Of a stretch of DNA of 64,000 nucleotides, positions 34,783 to 43,873 are shown in pieces. The translations under genes and the position numbers were made by a program. Where the stretch lies: assembly GCA_031296115.1 (NCBI GenBank), contig JARLGI010000027.1, forward strand, positions 1-64,000, given 5' to 3'. The notes beneath the pieces were generated by a model, which was not told the DNA's origin, did not search any database, and saw only the letters and a program-made list of their open reading frames with translations. Origin of the DNA: Acidobacteriota bacterium (GTDB lineage Bacteria; Acidobacteriota; Terriglobia; Terriglobales; Acidobacteriaceae). Numbering within the stretch: the stretch's first letter is position 1; the number at the start of each line of letters is the position of its first letter.

Positions 34783-34949
34783 CAGCGGGTGGCACAGGCG
34801 GTACAAGGAAAAGCGTGACCTTCCTATTGATGCAAGAGCGGCGCAAAAGTTCCGCTGGGAACCGATTATTGTCTGTCATGCAATCGTAATTCAGCCGCCA
34901 GGGAGGGCACGCGGCGACCGCTGGCGCGCGGCTATAATCAAATGTCCGT

Positions 34950-36002
34950 ATGACGGTTACGACGATACAAGAAAAATTCGCCGCGGGCGACGCCCACATG
35001 GAGAAATACCGCGGGGCGGAGACGCCGTCCAGGTTCGGCGACGCTGCTCGAGAGTTCCGAGCGTTGCTGGAAGGCAGCGCCATCTTCGACATGAGCTGGC
35101 AGGCCAAGCTCGTGTTGAGCGGGGAAGACCGCGTGCGCTGGCTGAACGGCATGGTGACCAACAATATCCGCGACCTGGCGCCGGCACATGGCGTGTACAG
35201 TTTTCTGTTGAGTGCCCAGGGCCGCATTCAGGGGGACATGGTCGCTTACAATCGCGGCGACTACCTGCTGGTGACGACGGACCGGGAGCAGGCGCCTGCC
35301 ATCGCGGCCACTTTTGACCGATATATCATCATGGACGATGTCGAGGTGGGGGACATCAGCGACAAACTTGCCGCGGTGGGCATCGCCGGCCCAAAAGCTT
35401 CCAAAGTCTTATCCAGTGCAGGGATTGACGTCACAAGTCTTGAACCGGGCCAGCTAATGGACGCCGTGTGGCGTGACGCCGGCATCTCCGTCGCGCGCAG
35501 CGTGCGGCCCCAGATGGATGGGTACGAGATCTGGCTGGCGGTGGAGAACGTGGAGAAGGCCTGGGACGCGCTGGTCCTGACGGGGGCCAAGCCGGCCGGC
35601 AGCGACGCGCTCGAACTCTACCGGATTGTGCGCGGCGTGCCGCGCTTCGGCGTCGATCTGCGAGAGCGCGATCTGCCGCAAGAGACGGAACAGTTGTACG
35701 CGCTAAATTTTGCGAAGGGCTGCTATATCGGGCAGGAGATTGTGGAGCGCATTCGCGCGCTCGGCGGAGTGCATCGCACGTTTACTGGGTTTGAGTTGAA
35801 CGGCGATCCGCCGCAGGCGGGGACCAAGGTCCGCGCCAACGACAAGGACGTGGGAGAAATCACCAGCGCCGCACGAATTCCGTTTCCGCAACACGAGCGC
35901 ACCTTGGCTTTAGGCTACTTGCGGCGCGAGACAGGCCGTCCCGGTGCGGCCGTGCAGATCGGCGAGCAGACCGCAACGGTGCATGCGCTGCCGTTCGCCT
36001 AG
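34950..36002 (+). CDS. ygfZ: Folate-binding protein YgfZ (GcvT-like)
   Basis: 350 residues. YgfZ binds tetrahydrofolate and supports Fe-S cluster repair and enzymes such as MiaB. The N-terminal GcvT-like domain shows FDMSWQAKLVLSGEDRVRW and MVTNNIRDLAPAHG. The diagnostic motif is FAKGCYIGQEIVERIRALG, matching the K-G-C-[FY]-x-G-Q-E signature with its conserved Cys. It begins on the plus strand, 70 bases ahead of the DUF1844 gene, in the probable ygfZ-DUF1844-MBL-ribF run. Family firm. Confidence 0.93.
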   Translation: MTVTTIQEKFAAGDAHMEKYRGAETPSRFGDAAREFRALLEGSAIFDMSWQAKLVLSGEDRVRWLNGMVTNNIRDLAPAHGVYSFLLSAQGRIQGDMVAYNRGDYLLVTTDREQAPAIAATFDRYIIMDDVEVGDISDKLAAVGIAGPKASKVLSSAGIDVTSLEPGQLMDAVWRDAGISVARSVRPQMDGYEIWLAVENVEKAWDALVLTGAKPAGSDALELYRIVRGVPRFGVDLRERDLPQETEQLYALNFAKGCYIGQEIVERIRALGGVHRTFTGFELNGDPPQAGTKVRANDKDVGEITSAARIPFPQHERTLALGYLRRETGRPGAAVQIGEQTATVHALPFA

Positions 36003-36071
36003 CCACATTTCTTCCGTATTAGCTTTAGCATTCTTCAGCCCGTAAACGGAGTAGCTTCGACAGGAAAAACT

Positions 36072-36707
36072 ATGGCAGAAAAAGAACAGAAACCGGAATT
36101 TGTAGTGACGGACCGCCGCTTGTTCAGTACCGATGGCGAATTGCGCCACGACGTGGTGGCCGACGAAGAGCTTCGCGCCGCCCACGAGCGTGAAACTCAA
36201 GATACCCAGCAGCGCGTCAATGATGAGCGGGCCGCACGGCAGCAGCCCGAAGCGCCGACCTCCACGGTCACGACACATGCCGACGAGCCCGAGTTGCCGG
36301 CGCCCAGCTCTGCCGAACAGCAGGCGTCCGCCGACGCCTACAGTGCCTCGACGCGGCAGTTCGACGAGCATCTCGAAAAGGAAATGCGCAAGCAGGGACA
36401 GCCGCACCGGGCGCAGGACTTCGAGATGACCTTCGAGAAGTTCATCGTCTCGATTTACATGACGGCACTGATGCAGCTCGGACTGGCGGCCCCGCAGGGG
36501 GAGAAGCCCGCGGTGGATCTTATCGGCGCGCGGCAGACCATCGATACACTATCCATCATTCAGGAGAAGACCAAAGGCAATCTCGCCCCGGCGGAAGAAA
36601 ACATGCTGCAGAACCTGCTCTATGAGCTGCGCATGGCCTATCTGGAAGTCACCAACATGCTCACACGTTCGCCCCAGGCCCCGGGGGGTGATGGCAAGCT
36701 GAAATGA
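36072..36707 (+). CDS. DUF1844 protein
   Basis: 211 residues. The N-terminal ~110 residues are acidic, Gln/Ala/Glu-rich and probably disordered. The C-terminal ~80 residues carry the DUF1844 pattern: FEKFIVSIYMTALMQLGLA, ARQTIDTLSIIQEKTKGNL and ENMLQNLLYELRMAYLEV. The family is found in acidobacteria, planctomycetes and others, with unknown function. Its stop overlaps the start of the MBL gene by 4 bases (ATGA), so the two are translationally linked. Confidence 0.85.
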   Translation: MAEKEQKPEFVVTDRRLFSTDGELRHDVVADEELRAAHERETQDTQQRVNDERAARQQPEAPTSTVTTHADEPELPAPSSAEQQASADAYSASTRQFDEHLEKEMRKQGQPHRAQDFEMTFEKFIVSIYMTALMQLGLAAPQGEKPAVDLIGARQTIDTLSIIQEKTKGNLAPAEENMLQNLLYELRMAYLEVTNMLTRSPQAPGGDGKLK

Positions 36708-37483
36708 AAGCCACGCTCACGGTGCTGGGCAGCGGGACGTCGATGGGAGTGCCCACCATCGGCTGCAACTGCCCCGTCTGCACCTCCGCCGATCCGCACG
36801 ACCGGCGCTTACGGCCGTCCGTGATGGTGCAGTGGGACGAGCACACGGTGCTCATCGACACCACACCCGACTTCCGCGAGCAGGCCATCCGCGAGGGCAT
36901 CCGAAAGATCGACGCCGTGCTTTACACTCACGGCCACGCCGACCACATTCTCGGACTGGACGATATCCGGCCGCTGAGTTTTCCCCGCGTCACCGGCGGC
37001 GGCAAGATACCGCTGTTCGCCAGCGATGCGACCTCACAAACCCTGCGCAGCGTCTTTCGCTACATCTTCGAAGCTGACTACAAGTATGGCGGCCTGGCGC
37101 AGGTGGAAATTCGGCCGGTGAACGGTCCAGTGGAGTTGTTTGGCGCGCGGTTCGAGCCATTGCCCGTCTTTCATGGCGATACTGCGATCGAAGCTTTCCG
37201 TTTCGGTTCGGCGGCGTATCTCACCGATTTCAGCAGCGTGCCGGAGGAATCGCTCACTAAGCTGTACGGCCTCGATGTCCTGTTTCTCGACGCGTTGCGG
37301 CACCATCCGCATCCCACGCACTCAACCGTGGAGAACTCGCTGAAGCTGGTGGAGCGGTTGCAACCGAAGCGCGCCTACTTCACCCACATCTCGCACGATT
37401 TGCCGCATGAAGCGACCAACGCCGCGCTGCCGGCCAGCGTTCGCTTGGCCCACGATGGCCTGAAACTCGACTTCGATCTCTAG
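36704..37483 (+). CDS. MBL-fold metal-dependent hydrolase (PhnP/YycJ-like)
   Basis: 259 residues. The metal-binding HxHxDH motif is visible in LYTHGHADHILGLDDIRPLS, with further ligands in LPVFHGD, SAAYLTDFSSVPEE, and FTHISHDLPH. The N-terminus (LTVLGSGTSMGVPTIGCNC, CTSADPHDRRLRPS) is typical of phosphodiesterase-like MBL proteins related to PhnP and the YycJ group; the four-Cys/His pattern GCNCPVC may bind an extra metal. Coupled by overlap to the DUF1844 gene. Substrate unknown, probably a cyclic phosphate or nucleotide diester. Confidence 0.88.
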   Translation: MKATLTVLGSGTSMGVPTIGCNCPVCTSADPHDRRLRPSVMVQWDEHTVLIDTTPDFREQAIREGIRKIDAVLYTHGHADHILGLDDIRPLSFPRVTGGGKIPLFASDATSQTLRSVFRYIFEADYKYGGLAQVEIRPVNGPVELFGARFEPLPVFHGDTAIEAFRFGSAAYLTDFSSVPEESLTKLYGLDVLFLDALRHHPHPTHSTVENSLKLVERLQPKRAYFTHISHDLPHEATNAALPASVRLAHDGLKLDFDL

Positions 37484-37495
37484 GACGACGCCTGC

Positions 37496-38443
37496 ATGCA
37501 AGTGTTCCGCAAACTCGAGGATGTGCCGCCCGACCTGGGTCCCACGGTGGTGAGTGTTGGGAACTTTGATGGCGTGCACCTTGCCCACCAGGAGGTCGTG
37601 CGACGCATGGCGGAGCGCGCACACGCCCTCGGCGGCAAGGCGATGATCCTGACCTTCGAGCCGCACCCGTTGCGCATTCTGCGTCCCGACGTCGCGCCCA
37701 AGCTGCTGACCCCACTGGTGCAGAAGTTGCAGTTGCTGGAGCAGACGCGGGTGGATGCCGTCCTGGTACTGCCCTTTACCCGGGACCTGTCGCTGATGAC
37801 GGCGCACGATTTCGCCCGCCAGGTGCTGATGGAAAAGCTCCATGCGCGTGAGGTACACGAGGGCTACAACTTCCACTTTGGTCACAAGGCGCAAGGCAAC
37901 GTGAAGACGCTGGGTAAACTGGGCGAGGAGATGGGCTTTACCGCGGTGGTCTACCCGGAGCAGTTGCTGCGCGGGCACCACGTCTCCAGCAGCGAAATCC
38001 GGCCGTTGATTACAGAAGGCAGCATGGGAGAGGCACGTGCGCTTCTGGGCCGCCCGTTCAGCATTTTTTCCACTCCCGGGCGCGGGCGCGGCTATGGGCA
38101 CAAGTACACCGTCCCCACCATCAATCTGTCGCGTTACGACGAACTGGTTCCGGCCGACGGGGTTTACATCACCTGGCTGCGGGTCGGCGGCGAATGTTTC
38201 CAGGCAGTGACGAACGTGGGCAAACGTCCGACCTTTGGCGCCGATTCCTTCGCCATCGAGAGTCACCTGCTGAACTTTCATCTCATTGAGTTGCTGGCCG
38301 AGACGGAGCTGGAACTCATCTTCCTGAAACGCATTCGCGCGGAGATCAAGTTCCCCTCGGTGGAAGCGCTACGCGAGCAGATTGCCAAAGACGTGCACCG
38401 GGCCAGGCGGTATTTCCGGCTGCTGAAGGTGTTTGGCGAGTAG
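37496..38443 (+). CDS. ribF: Bifunctional riboflavin kinase / FAD synthetase
   Basis: 315 residues. The N-terminal FMN adenylyltransferase half shows VVSVGNFDGVHLAHQEVV (nucleotidyl-transferase HxxH variant; the second His follows Ala, where Gly is usual) and MILTFEPHPLRILRPD, then HHVSSSEIRPLITEG. The C-terminal riboflavin kinase half has GYGHKYTVPTINLSRYDE and VTNVGKRPTFGA. It makes FMN and FAD from riboflavin. It starts 12 bases after the MBL gene on the same strand. Confidence 0.93.
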   Translation: MQVFRKLEDVPPDLGPTVVSVGNFDGVHLAHQEVVRRMAERAHALGGKAMILTFEPHPLRILRPDVAPKLLTPLVQKLQLLEQTRVDAVLVLPFTRDLSLMTAHDFARQVLMEKLHAREVHEGYNFHFGHKAQGNVKTLGKLGEEMGFTAVVYPEQLLRGHHVSSSEIRPLITEGSMGEARALLGRPFSIFSTPGRGRGYGHKYTVPTINLSRYDELVPADGVYITWLRVGGECFQAVTNVGKRPTFGADSFAIESHLLNFHLIELLAETELELIFLKRIRAEIKFPSVEALREQIAKDVHRARRYFRLLKVFGE

Positions 38444-38625
38444 CTCTTTGCGCTGACCGCTCTCACCCCTGTGAGGCGAGCCTGATTGCTATTTCACAAA
38501 GGATAAGTTTCGCAGCGTGCCGCGAATAGAGCTTGCGTGTCTCAAAACTGTGTCACTGCCTAGCAGTACGAACGATTTGCTCCGGCGCGCGTAACCTGAT
38601 AACTTTTCCGTTTACCTTGAAACTC

Positions 38626-39219
38626 ATGAAGATCGCCACTCGCCTCGTTCTCTTTTGCGTCCTTGCCGGCTTGCCGTTGCTGGCGCAAACTCCCACTGAC
38701 AGCCCGGTTGATGCGCTGCGTGAGCCCGGATGGCACTGGGGACTGTTTATCGGGGGCAGCCAGTCGTTTGCCAATACGCCAAGCGCGCAAAGCCTGGTGC
38801 TTGGTGGGCGCGTAGGAAGAGTGCTGACGCACGAGGTCGGCCAGAACGCCCTGCGCGGCTCCTTCGAGATGGCCTTCGACGTCATTCCGCTGAACGAGTT
38901 CTGGATCCACGGCGCGCAGTATGCCGGAGGGATCGATCCTCTTGTGGCGAAGTGGAACTTCACCGGGGGGCGCACGGTATCGCCGTATATTGCCGCCGTC
39001 GGCGGCATTCTGTTCAGCACGAAAGATCTCCCGCCGGGCAATACCTCGCAGGTGAACTTCACCAGCGGCGGCGAATTGGGCGCGCAGTGGTTTTATCGCG
39101 AGCGCCGCTCCATCGATTTCTCCGCCAAGGTCTATCACTTATCGAACGCGTCGCTCGGGCGAAAGAACCCCGGCATCAACGGCGCGGTGCAGTTCATGCT
39201 GGGCTATACGTGGCATTGA
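38626..39219 (+). CDS. Lipid A 3-O-deacylase-like (PagL/acyloxyacyl hydrolase family) protein
   Basis: 197 residues from the ATG at 38626. A signal peptide (TRLVLFCVLAGLPLLAQ) precedes a predicted eight-stranded outer-membrane barrel. The C-terminal KVYHLSNASLGRKNPGIN matches the PagL active-site pattern HxSNxxLGxxNPGxN, with the catalytic His and Ser in HLSNAS. PagL removes an acyl chain from lipid A in the outer membrane, which alters envelope properties. The long upstream frame from 38533 is not needed. No operon partner. Confidence 0.85.
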   Translation: MKIATRLVLFCVLAGLPLLAQTPTDSPVDALREPGWHWGLFIGGSQSFANTPSAQSLVLGGRVGRVLTHEVGQNALRGSFEMAFDVIPLNEFWIHGAQYAGGIDPLVAKWNFTGGRTVSPYIAAVGGILFSTKDLPPGNTSQVNFTSGGELGAQWFYRERRSIDFSAKVYHLSNASLGRKNPGINGAVQFMLGYTWH

Positions 39220-39224
39220 AAGAC

Positions 39225-39440
39225 GGCAACTAGCGACTAGCAATTAACAACTGGCAAATAGCGACTAGCCTAGACCCCGGGCTCGGCGTGAGTTAGTTTG
39301 CCGGACACCAGACCTCTTGGACGGTGGGAAATGATTGGTCGCGGCAGGATATTGGTTTCTCTTTACTAGCTACTAGCTACTAGTTGCTAATTACTAATTG
39401 CCAGTTGCTAATTGCTGCTTGCTAGTTGCTAGCCGCTGGC
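39225..39440. repeat. Paired tracts of ~7-bp periodic tandem repeats
   Basis: The left tract (about 39225-39268) repeats GCAACTAGC, GACTAGC, AATTAAC, AACTGGC, AAATAGC. The right tract (about 39365-39432) is mostly the reverse complement style (TAGTTGCTAATTACTAATTG, GCCAGTTGC, TAATTGCTG). Together they form an imperfect inverted repeat around a ~95-base unique centre between the PagL and ftcD genes. A related short tract lies at 54433-54465. Confidence 0.7.
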
Positions 39441-39462
39441 CGCTTCTTTATCCTCATCGCTT

Positions 39463-40935
39463 ATGCCAGCACTCGTAGAATGTGTACCGAACTTCTCGGA
39501 AGGGCGTGACAAGTCCCGGGTCGACGCCATTATCGAAGCCATGAAGATGGACGGTGTATACCTTCTCGACCGCGAGATGGACGCCGACCACAACCGCTGT
39601 GTCATCACCCTGGTGGGCGATCCCGTCAACGTTGCAGAGGCCGCGATTCGCGGCGTGGGTAAAGCCGCCGAGCTCATCGACCTGACGAAGCACGCCGGAG
39701 CGCATCCCCGGCTGGGCGCGGCCGACGTGATCCCGTTCATCCCCATTGAAGGCGTGACCCTGGAAGACTGCGTGGCTTTGGCGCGTCGCACGGGCGAGGA
39801 AATCTGGAGGCGCTACAAGGTGCCTGTGTATCTCTACGAGGCTGCCGCGCGAACCCCCGAGCGCCAGAACCTGGAGAACATACGGCGGGGACAATTCGAA
39901 GGCATTCGCGAAGACATCAAGACCAACCCGGCGCGCAAGCCGGATTTCGGCAATGCCGAGCTGCACCCCACGGCGGGAGCTACCGTGGTGGGTGCGCGCA
40001 AGTTCCTAGTGGCCTACAACGTCTACCTCAACACGCCGGATGTGGACATTGCCAAGAAGGTGGCGAAGTCGATTCGCTTTTCAAACGGTGGCCTGCGCTA
40101 TGTCAAAGGCATGGGCGTGCCGGTGCGCGGCTTGGCGCAGGTTTCCATGAACCTCACCGATACCGACCAGACATCGATTGCCCGCGTCTTCGAGTACGTC
40201 AAGCGCGAAGCGGCGCGCTACGGCGTGATGCCGGTATCGAGCGAGATCGTCGGGCTCATCCCCAAGAAGGCGCTGGAGGACGCTGCCGAGTGGTTTCTGC
40301 AGGTGGAAAATTTCGATTCGTCGCTCATCCTGGAGAACCGGCTGGCGGCGGTGATGAGCGGCAAGATGGCGGTCGGCGGAATTCGCGCCGGGGTAGAACC
40401 CTTTATCGAACAGCTGGCCGCACCAACCGCAGCGCCGGGAGGCGGATGCGCGTCGGCAGCGACGGGAGCCATGGCAGCGGCGCTGGGCAGCATGGTCGCC
40501 GGTATGTCGCGCGGCAAGAAGGCCTACGCGCAGCATGAGCGCCAGTTGAGCGATGCGCTGGCCCGGCTTGCCGAATTGCGCGAACAGCTGAAGGCCTCGA
40601 TCGACGCTGACGCCGCCTCGTTCAACGAAGTGATGGCGGCGTTCAAGAAGGGGAAAAATCATCCGGAAGCGCAGGCTGAAGTTGAAGCTGCAACAAAAAA
40701 GGCCACATTGGTGCCGCTCACCGTCGCGGAGCGGGCGGGGGAAGTGCGACAGATTGTGGAATCACTGCGACCGCTTACGAATCCGAAGATGGCATCGGAC
40801 TTGGCGGTGGGCGTCGCACTGGCGAACGCCGCAATCCAGGGCGCGCTGGCGAATGTCGAGATTAACTTGGGCGACATCAAGGACGAGGCCTTCCTAGCCG
40901 ATGTACGGCAGCGGGTGACGGACGTGAATGCCTAG
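39463..40935 (+). CDS. ftcD: Glutamate formimidoyltransferase / formimidotetrahydrofolate cyclodeaminase
   Basis: 490 residues, a two-domain fusion. The N-terminal transferase half has ALVECVPNFSEGRDKSRVD and KHAGAHPRLGAADVIPFI with the catalytic His. The C-terminal cyclodeaminase half (from about residue 310) begins LAAPTAAPGGGCASAATGAM and continues in a helical bundle. It transfers the formimino group from formiminoglutamate to tetrahydrofolate and then deaminates it, closing histidine degradation with HutU and HutI further right. Length matches fused FtcD. Confidence 0.92.
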   Translation: MPALVECVPNFSEGRDKSRVDAIIEAMKMDGVYLLDREMDADHNRCVITLVGDPVNVAEAAIRGVGKAAELIDLTKHAGAHPRLGAADVIPFIPIEGVTLEDCVALARRTGEEIWRRYKVPVYLYEAAARTPERQNLENIRRGQFEGIREDIKTNPARKPDFGNAELHPTAGATVVGARKFLVAYNVYLNTPDVDIAKKVAKSIRFSNGGLRYVKGMGVPVRGLAQVSMNLTDTDQTSIARVFEYVKREAARYGVMPVSSEIVGLIPKKALEDAAEWFLQVENFDSSLILENRLAAVMSGKMAVGGIRAGVEPFIEQLAAPTAAPGGGCASAATGAMAAALGSMVAGMSRGKKAYAQHERQLSDALARLAELREQLKASIDADAASFNEVMAAFKKGKNHPEAQAEVEAATKKATLVPLTVAERAGEVRQIVESLRPLTNPKMASDLAVGVALANAAIQGALANVEINLGDIKDEAFLADVRQRVTDVNA

Positions 40936-41033
40936 AATTCATTGACGGACCGCGGGAAGACGTTTTCGAGATGAGCAACGACACCAAGTCATTCCGCGTC
41001 TTTACAGACAGAGTCGGGTTACAATCAATATCT

Positions 41034-41969
41034 ATGAAGCAGTTCTTAACCGCCCTTTTCCTGAGCGCGGCGCTGTGTTTGCCGGCGTTGGCTGAGCCCG
41101 TCAGTAGCAGTGCCCGGACCGTGATTCCTTCCGCCATCCAGCAGATCATCTCGGTGGACTACCGTGCGCTGCGTGATTCGCCGACTGCGCGCGCGCTCAA
41201 AGATCGCGTATTGCCGGACAATCTCAAGGAGTTTGAGACGGCGCTGCGCACGGCAGGCCTCAATCCCGACGAGGACGCCGAACAGATTACGTTCGTGACC
41301 TATCGTCCGGCGAAAGGGGGGATAAGCGCCATCGGCATCGCACAGGGACCGTTCAAGCAGAAGGAATTCCTGCAGAAGATGCTGGTGAAGAAGATCAAGC
41401 CGCAGAAGTATGCGCTGTCGTACCTGTATCCCATGGGTACGGGCATGCAGCTGGTTTTCCTGGATCCTTCTACCATCGTGTTCGGAGAAAGCGCAGCACT
41501 CAAGGGTGCTCTCGACGTGCACGACAATGGAGCGGAATCGCTGGAGTCGAACCGCACGATTAATGATCTGATCTCCAGCGTCGACGACTCGCCGGTTTGG
41601 AGCGTGCTCGACCAGTTGGGCACCCAAAACATGATGAGGTCGGCGTTGGGGCAGGCGGCGTCGCTCGGCGATTACGATGTTGTCAAGAAACGGCTGCTGG
41701 CTTCGGACTACGTAATGAATTTCGCCAACGGCGTGACCTTTGACCTTAACGTGAAGACTTCCGACACCATGAGCGCGGCGACCATAGCCGCGCTGTTGAA
41801 GGCGGGCTTGCTCTACCGCAAGATGGGCGCCACGCCGACGGAGAAGGTCGCCTTGGAAAACACCACGGTGGACAATTCCCACGACATGCTGCACATGCAC
41901 TTCAAGACCGACGACCAGCGCTTCCAGGCCCTGTTGAAGTCGGATTTGTTTGCCGCCATCTCACACTGA
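41034..41969 (+). CDS. Exported protein of unknown function
   Basis: 311 residues from the ATG at 41034. The signal peptide is KQFLTALFLSAALCLPALA. The body shows QIISVDYRALRDSPTARALK, EQITFVTYRPAKGGISAIG, FGESAALKGALDVHDNG and FANGVTFDLNVKTSDTM, a pattern seen repeatedly in acidobacterial secreted proteins that may form a conserved beta/alpha fold. No named family is assigned. It lies between ftcD and a hairpin repeat. Confidence 0.65.
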   Translation: MKQFLTALFLSAALCLPALAEPVSSSARTVIPSAIQQIISVDYRALRDSPTARALKDRVLPDNLKEFETALRTAGLNPDEDAEQITFVTYRPAKGGISAIGIAQGPFKQKEFLQKMLVKKIKPQKYALSYLYPMGTGMQLVFLDPSTIVFGESAALKGALDVHDNGAESLESNRTINDLISSVDDSPVWSVLDQLGTQNMMRSALGQAASLGDYDVVKKRLLASDYVMNFANGVTFDLNVKTSDTMSAATIAALLKAGLLYRKMGATPTEKVALENTTVDNSHDMLHMHFKTDDQRFQALLKSDLFAAISH

Positions 41970-42106
41970 AGCAGTTTCAGAGTCGGCGTCGACCGCGTGG
42001 AGCCAGCCTTTAGACTGGCGTCAATATCCTTCCCGCACTATAAAAACTGGACCGGTGCGATCATTTCTCAATGACCGCAGCGGCTCAAGCGGCCTGCCCG
42101 TCCGCA

Positions 42107-42136
42107 GGGTACGCGGCGCTGAAGCGCCCTCTACCC
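42107..42136 (+). repeat. Hairpin repeat upstream of TPR protein
   Basis: GGCGC-TGAA-GCGCC at the centre is flanked by GGGTA and TACCC. It sits at 42107-42136 in the 224-base gap before the FlgO/TPR gene and overlaps the spurious N-terminal extension of its frame. About 90 bases upstream is CTTTAGACTGGC, which resembles CTTTAGACCGGC near the pyrF-rlpA hairpin. Confidence 0.6.
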
Positions 42137-42193
42137 GGTTCTATCCGCTGGGTGAATTGTCGAGCTGCGGAGTCCGGCTATAATCGAGGTACT

Positions 42194-43843
42194 TTGCCAA
42201 GCTTGCTGATTGGGTCTTCGCACCGCTTTCTTCTCGTCCTCGCCGTGATCGGCCTGCTGTGCGGGTCGGCTGCAGGACAGGTATCCTCCGGCACCCAGAC
42301 GGTGATGGTGATGCCGTTCGAGAACCTGTCGACGGCGTCCGGGTTGGAGTGGATCAGCGAGGCGTTTCCCGAAGTGCTGTCGCAACGCATGACTTCGCCG
42401 CGGGTGTACGTGGTCAGCCGCGATGACCGCACCTATGCGTTCGACCACGCGGGAATTCCGGCAAACGTGCACCCGTCACGGGCCACTATCTACCGGATTG
42501 CCGAGCAGATGGATGCGGACTACGTGGTGCTGGGCAGCTATAGCTTCGACGGCAAAACTTTCAGCGCTTCCGCACAGTTGCTCGATATGAAGAAGCTGCA
42601 CCTCTATCCGGCCGTGCAGAGCAGCGGCCCCTTAACCAATCTGATCGACTTGCAGACCCTGCTCGCATGGGAGCTTCTGGAGCAGATGCCGACCCCGCCC
42701 CCCGTCAGTCGTGAGCAGTTTTTGAAAACCTCCTCGCCCATCCGGCTGGATGCTTTCGAGAACTACATTCGCGGGATTACGGCCACCGATCACTCGCAGA
42801 AAGCGCGGTATTTTCGTACTGCCCTCAAGCTGAATCCCAGTTATACGCAGGCCATGCTGCAACTGGGCAAGACCTACTACGATAACCACGAGTACGAGCT
42901 GGCCTCCTCGTGGTTCAGCCGCGTTCCCAAGGACGACCCCGCGGCGGGCGATGCCAACTTTCTGCTGGGAATGTCGGAATATTACCGCGGTAGCTTCGAC
43001 AAGTCGTTTGCCGCGTTCAATTATCTTGCCAGCCGCTTGCCTTTGACCGAGGTCTACAACAACCTGGGCGTGGTGGAAGACCGTCGCGGGCATCACTCAT
43101 CCGCCGTTGAATACCTCTCCAAGGCCGTCAACGCCGATCCGAATGAGGAGGATTATCGCTTTAACTTGGCCGTCGCGCTGTACAAGAATGGCGACGCCGC
43201 CGGGGCCGCGAGGCAGTTGCATGAAGCCTTGCAGCGTCGTCCCAACGATGGGGAGGCCAAGTCGTTTCTCGACGCAATCAACCGCGGCGCGCCATCTGCC
43301 TACGCCCAAGCTGCGAATGCGGCGCCGGGCAGTGAAAGCGCTCTGTTGCCGTCGACGCAGTCGCGAATTCCGCTCGAGCGCATCAAGCGTAATTACGACG
43401 AAGCTTCCTACCGGCAGCTTGAGATGGAGATCCACAATCTTGCCGCAGCCCGCTTGTCCAAAATGGACCGCCGCACGCAGGCGACCTACCATCTGGAGCG
43501 GGGCAAGGAATTACTTGCGCAAAACATGCCGGATGCGGCGGAGACAGAATTTCGCGACGCCATCAATGTTGACTACGGCAATGTGGCTGCCCATGCGCAA
43601 TTGGCGAATGTGCTGGAGAAGAAGGGCGACTTGAGCCAGGCGCGGTCGGAGGCGCAGTTGTCGGTCCGATTGCAGCCGAATGTTGATGCCATACTGGTCA
43701 TGGCGCGGATATTCATGAAGCAAAACCAGTTACAGGCTGCGAGCAACGAGGTCGACCGGGCACTTGCGCTGGAGCCAGCCAGCTCGGCGGCGGTGACTCT
43801 GAAGCAGGAGATTGCAGCCAAGCAGACTGTTTCGAGACAATAG
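42194..43843 (+). CDS. Exported FlgO/TolB-N-like and TPR-domain protein
   Basis: About 549 residues with a TTG start at 42194 (GAGGT a few bases upstream; TTG at 42203 is an alternative). A signal peptide (FLLVLAVIGLLCGSAAG) is followed by a domain with VMVMPFENLSTASGLEWISE and YVVLGSYSFDGKTFSASAQL, which resembles FlgO/CsgG-like or TolB N-terminal folds. Multiple TPRs run through the rest (ALKLNPSYTQAMLQLGKTYY, YLSKAVNADPNEEDYRFNLA, LEKKGDLSQARSEAQLSVRL). An envelope-associated protein is likely. The 590-residue frame from 42071 includes repeat sequence and is not preferred. Confidence 0.75.
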   Translation: MPSLLIGSSHRFLLVLAVIGLLCGSAAGQVSSGTQTVMVMPFENLSTASGLEWISEAFPEVLSQRMTSPRVYVVSRDDRTYAFDHAGIPANVHPSRATIYRIAEQMDADYVVLGSYSFDGKTFSASAQLLDMKKLHLYPAVQSSGPLTNLIDLQTLLAWELLEQMPTPPPVSREQFLKTSSPIRLDAFENYIRGITATDHSQKARYFRTALKLNPSYTQAMLQLGKTYYDNHEYELASSWFSRVPKDDPAAGDANFLLGMSEYYRGSFDKSFAAFNYLASRLPLTEVYNNLGVVEDRRGHHSSAVEYLSKAVNADPNEEDYRFNLAVALYKNGDAAGAARQLHEALQRRPNDGEAKSFLDAINRGAPSAYAQAANAAPGSESALLPSTQSRIPLERIKRNYDEASYRQLEMEIHNLAAARLSKMDRRTQATYHLERGKELLAQNMPDAAETEFRDAINVDYGNVAAHAQLANVLEKKGDLSQARSEAQLSVRLQPNVDAILVMARIFMKQNQLQAASNEVDRALALEPASSAAVTLKQEIAAKQTVSRQ

Positions 43844-43873
43844 AGTACGAAGGTCCTCCGGAAGGAGGCAGAT

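Noticed and set aside
39225-39440. CRISPR array
   Set aside because: The units are about 7 bases with no constant longer repeat, no unique spacers of equal size and no cas gene nearby.
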